Source of the DNA: Morganella morganii H1r
GTDB lineage: Bacteria > Pseudomonadota > Gammaproteobacteria > Enterobacterales > Enterobacteriaceae
NCBI RefSeq assembly: GCF_000633515.1
Contig: NZ_AYMP01000013.1
Span: 1 to 47,624 of the forward strand
Reading direction: 5' to 3'
Length of the DNA stretch: 47,624 bases
This document shows, one piece after another, positions 42,671 through 47,624 of this stretch (the stretch's first letter is position 1; the number at the start of each line of letters is the position of its first letter). Made by a program: the position numbers and the translations under genes. The notes under the pieces are model-generated. The model worked only from the letters and a program-made list of their open reading frames with translations. It was not told the origin of the DNA and made no database searches.

Positions 42671-43378
42671 TTAATATGCCATTACCGACCAATTAAATAC
42701 ACGACCAACGATTTTAACAGTGGATGGATCTGCCTCTTCATCGGGAAAATCAACGGAATTATAGCTTTTGATAATGATTTTACCGGGTTGCCGGTACAAA
42801 AGTTTTATTCGCAATAAATCATCCTGCTCAATGAAATAAATTCCGCCATCGACGATACGCGTGTCGCCTTTATTCACAAAGACCGTTGTTCCATTGGGAA
42901 TGATTGGTTCCATGCTGTTGCCATGTACTGGGAACGAGGCTACATCTTTTGGTGAAATGCCATAACGACGCAGTGTTGAACGGGAGAAGCGCAGTTTGTA
43001 GTCGTTATTATCGCTCCCGCCATTGCATCCATTACCGGCGGCAAGCTCTATGCTTTTGTAATACGGCACCTCCACCTCGTCATCATCAAGAGGCGTGCTG
43101 CTATCCCACTCTGCCACTTCTCGCGGCTTAAAATCCTTTGCGGGGATGCCATCCCTAAGCTTATTGGCGATAGAGTCACTATCTCCGTGCAATAGCCACT
43201 CAGGGGAAACCTGAAGAAATCTAGCAATATCAATCAACTTTGTTGATGACTTGGCTTGTCCGGACTCAAGCTTTTGAATGGCAGCCTGGGTTACGCCAAC
43301 AGCTTTACCCAGGCCTTGTTGGGATATGCCTGCGCGATTCCTAGCGTCTTTTAATCTTTCTGCGAGTGTAGTTTTCAT
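42671..43378 (-). CDS. cI: CI-type prophage repressor (HTH + S24 self-cleaving domain)
   Basis: 235 aa from MKTTLAERLK. The helix-turn-helix (about 8-60: AGISQQGLGKAVGVTQAAIQKLESG) precedes the LexA/S24 domain. The features of RecA-stimulated autocleavage are intact: Ala114-Gly115 (ELAAGNG), Ser155 (HGNSMEP) and Lys192 (LRIKLLY). It should maintain lysogeny by binding OL and OR and be inactivated by DNA damage. The PRM -10 lies 8 bases before the ATG and there is no ribosome site, so the message is probably leaderless, as for lambda cI. Confidence 0.94.
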   Translation of the reverse strand: MKTTLAERLKDARNRAGISQQGLGKAVGVTQAAIQKLESGQAKSSTKLIDIARFLQVSPEWLLHGDSDSIANKLRDGIPAKDFKPREVAEWDSSTPLDDDEVEVPYYKSIELAAGNGCNGGSDNNDYKLRFSRSTLRRYGISPKDVASFPVHGNSMEPIIPNGTTVFVNKGDTRIVDGGIYFIEQDDLLRIKLLYRQPGKIIIKSYNSVDFPDEEADPSTVKIVGRVFNWSVMAY

Positions 43379-43386
43379 AGTCAATA

Positions 43387-43415
43387 AATATACAACCATA
43401 GTTGTACATAATCAA
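43387..43415 (-). promoter_or_regulatory. PRM promoter of prophage B
   Basis: On the minus strand: -35 TTGATT (43410-43415), 17-base spacer, -10 TATATT (43387-43392), then 8 bases to the cI ATG. The predicted start of transcription falls at or next to the start codon. OR3 overlaps the -10 and spacer; OR2 ends just upstream of the -35, the position from which lambda CI activates PRM. Confidence 0.7.
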
Positions 43416-43453
43416 TACCGTTTTGGTTGTTGATTAAAAACAACTATAGTTTT
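43392..43453. promoter_or_regulatory. Tripartite OR operators of prophage B
   Basis: Three 14-base sites: ACAACCATAGTTGT (43392-43405, perfect dyad), ACCGTTTTGGTTGT (43417-43430, one good half) and ACAACTATAGTTTT (43440-43453). Spacings are 25 and 23 bases. They straddle PRM and PR exactly as OR3, OR2 and OR1 do in lambda. Confidence 0.85.
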
Positions 43454-43458
43454 ATTAT
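43430..43458 (+). promoter_or_regulatory. PR promoter of prophage B
   Basis: -35 TTGATT (43430-43435), 17-base spacer holding OR1, -10 TATTAT (43453-43458), directed toward cro. The cro start codon lies 25 bases past the -10. Confidence 0.78.
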
Positions 43459-43482
43459 GTGATAAATAAAACGGAGGTTGTT

Positions 43483-43740
43483 ATGTGTGAAGCTATCAAA
43501 GCTGTTATTAAAATAATGGGAACACAAAAAGATCTAGCGGCTGCGTGCGGTGTATCGCAGCAAGCTGTTCATAAGTGGGTTAATGGTAAATCAAGAGTAC
43601 ACCCGAAACTGGTAAACCTGATAGCCAACCTAACAAATGGGGCAGTGAAGCCACACGAAATTCGCCCTGATCTTCCTGATCTTTTCCCTCACCCAGTGGG
43701 TTATTCCCATGCATCCGAACCAAAACACACTGATGCCTGA
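43483..43740 (+). CDS. cro: Cro-like repressor
   Basis: 85 aa from MCEAIKAVIKIMG, chosen for the GGAGG site 7 bases upstream. The helix-turn-helix (TQKDLAAACGVSQQAVHKWVNGKSRV) is of the YdaS/Cro type, with a basic recognition helix and short C-terminal tail. It is divergent from cI across OR. By analogy it binds the same dyads, OR3 first, and favours lytic development. The tail overlaps the next gene by 32 bases. Confidence 0.88.
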   Translation: MCEAIKAVIKIMGTQKDLAAACGVSQQAVHKWVNGKSRVHPKLVNLIANLTNGAVKPHEIRPDLPDLFPHPVGYSHASEPKHTDA

Positions 43741-43987
43741 CAGCTATTTTCCTGATGACGGCAAATGGATTCAGGAAATGCTGTTGCAGTTATCACCGGG
43801 AGCCAGGAACAGAGCGCTAGTGGCTTACTCAGCGGTGTATCAGGAACAATGGGAAGCAGAGCCTGTTCCGTACAGGAAAGACAACACAGCACGCAGGGAA
43901 GCGAATAAACGGCTCAGGGAATACGTCAGGAAGTTTAACAGAGCCATGCAGGGTTACACCGCAGACCCACAGAAAGTTGCGGGATAA
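43709..43987 (+). CDS. Hypothetical protein between cro and the replication genes
   Basis: 92 aa in the position of lambda cII but unlike CII in sequence. The PDSYFPDDGKWIQEMLLQLSPG and RREANKRLREYVRKFNRAM segments form two helical blocks joined by YSAVYQEQWEAEPVPYRKD. Similar small proteins occur beside replication genes in other lambdoid prophages, as I recall. A start at 43733 (MPDSYF) is an alternative. No membrane segment, no signal. Function unknown. Confidence 0.65.
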   Translation: MHPNQNTLMPDSYFPDDGKWIQEMLLQLSPGARNRALVAYSAVYQEQWEAEPVPYRKDNTARREANKRLREYVRKFNRAMQGYTADPQKVAG

Positions 43988-44252
43988 GAATTATCAGGAG
44001 GGTGTGGAAGTTAAGACGTTTAGCCGTCCAGATGGTTTTCCGGTTTGGGGAAGAGGGGAAAACTTTCTAGGGGGGTAAGGGGGGTGATCTTTGAAAGGGG
44101 TGTAGGGGAAGGCACTGCCAAGGGAAGGACTCAGATCTTAAAGATAGATCTCTGTAGGGGTTAAAAATGGCATCAGACGTATAGACGTCCATTTATAAAA
44201 ATACCCTATCTCCTTGGCAGTGCTACCTGGTCGATAAAATTGAGGTAATGGC
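43988..44252 (+). other. G-rich structured non-coding region upstream of the helicase (possible phage origin or RNA leader)
   Basis: 265 bases without a gene. G-runs on the plus strand lie at 44047-50, 44055-58, 44070-75, 44079-84, 44097-100, 44105-108 and 44157-160, enough for a G-quadruplex. A perfect 12-bp inverted repeat GCACTGCCAAGG (44112-44123) / CCTTGGCAGTGC (44212-44223) encloses smaller hairpins: AGATCT/AGATCT (44133-44151) and GACGT/ACGTC (44176-44189). It lies immediately before the helicase-primase module. An origin of replication or a regulatory leader are the main readings. Confidence 0.55.
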
Positions 44253-45830
44253 ATGTTAACTATCACACCAAATTTTGCACAGGAAAGAGCACTGCGGTTA
44301 TTACGCAGCGAGTGGAAGTCACACCGCACGTTCATGATCAGCAGTCCGACCGGCAGCGGTAAAACAGCACTAGCTGCATTCATCACGCACGGTTGCAACA
44401 GCCGTGATATGCGGGTGATGTTTGTTGTGCCGTACACGATCCTGATTGAACAGACCGCAGCACGGTTTATCGATTACGGGATTCCGATAGAAGATATCGG
44501 TTTTGTCTGGCGTGATCATCCGAACTATGACCCTACACGACTGATCCAGATTGCCTCAGCCGATACGCTGATCCGCCGTGAATTCCCGGACAACATCGAC
44601 CTGCTGTTTGTCGATGAGGCCCATTTGCGCCGTAAAAAACTGCTGGAAGTTATCCGCGATAATGAATTTAAAGTGATTGGCCTGTCCGGCACACCGTTTT
44701 CTCCGTTTCTGGGGACATATTACGAAAGACTGATCAAACCCACCACGATGAAAGAACTGATCGAACGTGGGGACCTGAGTCCGTATGAGTTTTACGCCCC
44801 GACAAAGCCGGATCTTTCTGCGGTTAAATCCACCAGCAGCGCAGAGTATGGCAGCGATTACAAAGAGGCTGAGATAGCGGCAATCATGTCGGGCGCGGAT
44901 CTGGTCGGTGATGTGATCGATAACTGGCTGGCCAACGGTCAGAACCTGCCGACCATCTGTTTTTGTGTGACCGTCAGCCATGCAAATTTTGTCACGGTAG
45001 CGTTTAACCGGGCGGGTGTGAATGCAGAGATCATCACCGCAGATACCCCGCATGAAGAGCGCCAGCTTATCATCCACCGCTTTGAACAGGGCGGAACAAA
45101 AATCATCGTGAACGTCGGCACACTGGTTGCCGGGTTTGACAGTGATGTCCGGTGCATCATTTACGCCCGTCCGACCAAATCGGAAATTCGCTGGGTGCAG
45201 TGTCTCGGTCGGGGTCTGCGTAAAGCACAAGGCAAAGATAAATGCCTTATTTTCGATCACTCCGGATCCGTACACCGCCTGGGGTTTCCTGATGATATCG
45301 AATATGACGAATTGCCGGGTAAAAGTGACGGTCTGGAAGAATCATCGTCCGTCCGTGACCAGGAAAAGCAGGAGAAAAAGCCGAAGGAATGCACATCCTG
45401 TCACTACATGAAGCCTGCCGGTGTTTACGTCTGCCCGAAATGCGGTTTTAAACCGCTGGCCGGTGAAGACGTTGATGTTGATACCTCCCGTAATATCAAA
45501 AAAATGGGCAAATCCGAAAAGGTTTATACCACCAAAGACAAACAGAGTTTTTACTCCCAGCTCAAATATTACCAGAACATCCGCGCCACCGAAGGAAAGC
45601 CGGTCAGTGACGGGTGGGTCTCTAATACCTTCAGGGACAAGTTCGGTGAGTGGCCGCGAAGCCTGCATGCCACACCGCAGGAAATCACCCCGGAGGTATC
45701 CAATTTCATCACACACAAACGCATTCAGTGGGTTAAGCGCAAACAGAAAACCGAAGCACTGATGCCGCAGAGAATCGCAGATTTAAAACAGCAACTGAAT
45801 AAAAACGCACAGCAGGGAGAATTATTGTGA
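44253..45830 (+). CDS. Phage RadD-like superfamily 2 helicase
   Basis: 525 aa. Two RecA-like domains with Walker A PTGSGKT (32-38), DEAH (121-124), motif III SGTP, and motif VI QCLGRGLRKAQGK (316-327). A C-terminal zinc knuckle is formed by Cys380, Cys383, Cys394 and Cys397. A further C-terminal domain (about 425-500: QSFYSQLKYYQNIRATEGK, FGEWPRSL) is also seen in phage replication helicases. The plan parallels host RadD in this window. It probably unwinds DNA for phage replication with the downstream primase, whose GTG start overlaps its stop (GTGA). GAGGT precedes its start. Confidence 0.92.
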   Translation: MLTITPNFAQERALRLLRSEWKSHRTFMISSPTGSGKTALAAFITHGCNSRDMRVMFVVPYTILIEQTAARFIDYGIPIEDIGFVWRDHPNYDPTRLIQIASADTLIRREFPDNIDLLFVDEAHLRRKKLLEVIRDNEFKVIGLSGTPFSPFLGTYYERLIKPTTMKELIERGDLSPYEFYAPTKPDLSAVKSTSSAEYGSDYKEAEIAAIMSGADLVGDVIDNWLANGQNLPTICFCVTVSHANFVTVAFNRAGVNAEIITADTPHEERQLIIHRFEQGGTKIIVNVGTLVAGFDSDVRCIIYARPTKSEIRWVQCLGRGLRKAQGKDKCLIFDHSGSVHRLGFPDDIEYDELPGKSDGLEESSSVRDQEKQEKKPKECTSCHYMKPAGVYVCPKCGFKPLAGEDVDVDTSRNIKKMGKSEKVYTTKDKQSFYSQLKYYQNIRATEGKPVSDGWVSNTFRDKFGEWPRSLHATPQEITPEVSNFITHKRIQWVKRKQKTEALMPQRIADLKQQLNKNAQQGELL

Positions 45831-46813
45831 ATACAGCCGAAGCAGCAAAGGGCCAGTGGGGAAAGATTTTCGCATACTACGGTTTGCCGCCGATCACCGG
45901 GAAGCGGCACTTTAAAGGAAAATGCCCGATATGCGAGAAAAAGGGCAAATTCCGCATAGACGATCAGGATGGACGGGGGACGTATATCTGCACCTGCAGT
46001 TCCGGTACCGGATTTCAGTTACTGGAAAAAACGCAGGGTAAGAGCTTTAAGCAGCTGGCAGACGAGATTGATCAGTTGCTCGGAAATAACCGGGAAAAAG
46101 AGACTCCGAAGCCGGTCAGCAGCAATACCCGTTCAGACCGTGAAAAATTTATCAGTTGCTATGCTCAGATGCCGGATCTGAAAGACACCTCAGCGGCGGG
46201 CTACCTGCAAAACCGGGGCATATTTACGTTACCGGCAGAGCATATCCGGTTTTGTGAGAGACAGCCGATCCGTAAAGGCATGGCGGTTATCAACTATCAG
46301 GCCATGTGGGCGCTGGCCACGGACTCAAAAGGTCAGCTGTGTTATCTGCACCGCACGTATCTTGACGGTGACCGGAAGGCCGATATCAACGTGGTAAAGC
46401 GCATGACAAGGCTGCAGGAAGATAATTATCTGGATTATGCCGAATCGGTGGCGATCCGCATGTTTCCGGTCGCATCCACCCTGGGAGTGGCAGAAGGAAT
46501 AGAGACAGCACTGTCCTGTAAACAGGTTTACGGAGTAAATACCTGGGCAACGATTAATGCCGGATTTATGGATAAATTCACTGCACCGAAAGGCGTGACC
46601 CACCTGATTGTTTTTGCTGATGCAGACTGGGGCAGCGCAACCGGACATGCTGCGGCTTTTGCCTGTGCCAAACGCAACCTTGTGGCAAACAATGATGTGG
46701 AGAAGGTTAGCGTCCGCTGGTGTGACGGCGGTGATTTTAATGACCTAATTCGCGACGGAAGCGAAGTTCGTGAACTGACATTTTACCGGGAAAAGCACCA
46801 GGAGGCTGCGTAA
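45827..46813 (+). CDS. Phage DNA primase (zinc ribbon + Toprim)
   Basis: 328 aa, GTG start coupled to the helicase stop. The N-terminal zinc ribbon has Cys33, Cys36, Cys55 and Cys57 (GKCPICEKKGKFRI; TYICTC). The Toprim domain contains Glu223 in GVAEGIETALS and Asp265/Asp267 in VFADADWG, the metal-binding residues. It is P4-alpha-like but lacks the helicase half, which is instead encoded by the upstream gene. Primer synthesis at phage forks is expected. A GGGAG site precedes the start. The stop overlaps the next ATG (TAATG). Confidence 0.93.
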   Translation: MNTAEAAKGQWGKIFAYYGLPPITGKRHFKGKCPICEKKGKFRIDDQDGRGTYICTCSSGTGFQLLEKTQGKSFKQLADEIDQLLGNNREKETPKPVSSNTRSDREKFISCYAQMPDLKDTSAAGYLQNRGIFTLPAEHIRFCERQPIRKGMAVINYQAMWALATDSKGQLCYLHRTYLDGDRKADINVVKRMTRLQEDNYLDYAESVAIRMFPVASTLGVAEGIETALSCKQVYGVNTWATINAGFMDKFTAPKGVTHLIVFADADWGSATGHAAAFACAKRNLVANNDVEKVSVRWCDGGDFNDLIRDGSEVRELTFYREKHQEAA

Positions 46814-47592
46814 TGAAACTCGAAAGCGCATTAAAACAATTTCATCCGAAGTCACCGACATTCAGTGACAGCTCAAACTCTACAGCCCCGGACAGACTGA
46901 AAGGCATGGATTCGGCAGCGGCAATGGGTATGGCATCACAGCGGGCCGCGTTCGGTATGCATGCGTTCTTAGGTAAAAATGATGTCAGTATTGAGGATAA
47001 ATTCAGGACTGTTGAAGCACTGACGCAGTATGCTCTGCGCACGGTACCAAAGCTGGTGGCCAAAGCAGCCGGTAATCGTGTTGCTCAGTGTATGAAGATT
47101 CTGGCCGCAATGGCATTTGAGGATTACGCCCGTTCAGCGGGTTCGGTCTGTCAGTGTCAGGACTGCGGCGGAAAAGGACTGATTTATCGCCGGAAAGAGG
47201 TGGTGAAGCATCCGGGTATCACCAATATGGAAGGTACTGTGATTGTTGAGCCTGTAGTCCGTAATGAGCTGGTGAACGAACTGTGCGTGACCTGCAACGG
47301 GAAAGGGCAGTTAACTCACCGGTGCCGCTGCAAAGGCCGGGGTAAGGTATACGACGAAGAACAGAGCGAATTACAGGGTGCGCCGGTATTCAAAGACTGC
47401 CCGAAATGCTCAGGGCGCGGGTATAAGCGTGTGCCGTCATCAGTAGCTTATCAGGCGATAAAGCATCTGGTACCGGAGTTAACACAGCCAACCTGGTCAC
47501 GGAATTGGAAGCCATTTTATGAGAGTCTGGCAGGAAAGTGCTACAAAGAGGAAAGCGAGGCTGAGGCGTTTTTCGGTAAAATTACACGGTAA
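46813..47592 (+). CDS. Late antitermination protein Q (phage 82 type, zinc-binding)
   Basis: 259 aa. The N-terminus LKQFHPKSPTFSDSSNSTA and DSAAAMGMASQRAAFGMHAF, and the C-terminus LTQPTWSRNWKPFYESLAGKCYKEE, match the phage 82/DLP12 Q family. The middle has four DnaJ-like cysteine repeats (CQDCGGKG, CVTCNGKG, CRCKGRG, CPKCSGRG), one pair more than the shorter Q relatives I recall. Q binds at the late promoter and lets RNA polymerase read through terminators into lysis and structural genes. The late promoter should lie just beyond; only 32 bases remain in the window. Confidence 0.9.
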   Translation: MKLESALKQFHPKSPTFSDSSNSTAPDRLKGMDSAAAMGMASQRAAFGMHAFLGKNDVSIEDKFRTVEALTQYALRTVPKLVAKAAGNRVAQCMKILAAMAFEDYARSAGSVCQCQDCGGKGLIYRRKEVVKHPGITNMEGTVIVEPVVRNELVNELCVTCNGKGQLTHRCRCKGRGKVYDEEQSELQGAPVFKDCPKCSGRGYKRVPSSVAYQAIKHLVPELTQPTWSRNWKPFYESLAGKCYKEESEAEAFFGKITR

Positions 47593-47624
47593 CTGTATAT
47601 CTATGGGTCTTCCCTTGTTGTGGT

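Larger units (their letters stand above)
35760..47624. mobile_element. Prophage B, early (integration-immunity-replication) half, partial
   Basis: Integrase, excisionase, a leftward early operon, cI, cro, replication genes and Q occur in lambdoid order, then the window ends. The left junction lies between the TSUP gene stop (35759) and the integrase promoter region (about 35940). No tRNA and no direct repeat mark it, so the attachment core is undefined. Late genes, if present, lie to the right. Confidence 0.88.

Noticed and set aside
43709..43987. Identification as CII
   Set aside because: The position fits, but there is no helix-turn-helix or CII-like sequence. It is called hypothetical.
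1..47624. CRISPR array, insertion sequence, rRNA or restriction-modification genes
   Set aside because: Looked for on both strands. No regularly spaced repeats, transposase motifs, rRNA segments or methylase motifs were seen.

Overview
The window reads as chromosome from a member of the Enterobacterales, most likely a Morganellaceae with balanced base composition such as Morganella. This is an inference from close protein resemblance to E. coli/Proteus families, a roughly 50% GC look, and gene order. No rRNA or species-specific marker is present. About 29 kb of conserved chromosome (roughly 7.0-35.8 kb) lies between two incomplete prophages.

Left edge (1-7.04 kb): the distal end of a lambdoid prophage A. 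It has tail assembly protein I, the central tip protein J, a small operon with a Cor-like lipoprotein and two related tail-tip-associated proteins, a tail fibre, and a LexA-controlled DinI-like gene. The element ends at the 3' end of tRNA-Pro(GGG) (proL), with three phased integrase-arm-like repeats beside the junction.

Core (7.04-27.3 kb): the order proL-yejM-yejL-yejK-rplY-radD-rsuA-bcr-yejG-mepS-lpxT-efpL-mtr-nudix-fruK-nfo-yeiH-yeiE-lysP parallels the E. coli yei/yej region with pieces missing. Neither fruB nor fruA adjoins fruK, and yejABEF is absent. Several genes here serve the envelope: YejM controls LPS synthesis, MepS cleaves peptidoglycan crosslinks, and LpxT phosphorylates lipid A. 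Two small secreted pilin-like proteins of unknown role sit between lpxT and efpL.

Transport block (27.3-35.8 kb): a periplasmic-binding-protein ABC importer and a CirA-type TonB-dependent receptor form a probable ferric-siderophore uptake system. They are followed by a PlaP-type putrescine permease with an unusual leader (an upstream ORF that overlaps its start codon and a hairpin covering its Shine-Dalgarno), then a TauE/SafE-family permease.

Right edge (35.8-47.6 kb): the early half of a second lambdoid prophage B. A P4-type integrase and a convergent excisionase are followed by a leftward operon of about 16 small genes, most of them unrecognised; it includes an ORF6N antirepressor and a probable reduced sliding-clamp-like protein. 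Then come a lambda-like immunity region (OL, cI, tripartite OR, cro), a structured G-rich non-coding segment, a RadD-like helicase, a zinc-ribbon/Toprim primase and a Q antiterminator. The late genes lie beyond the window.
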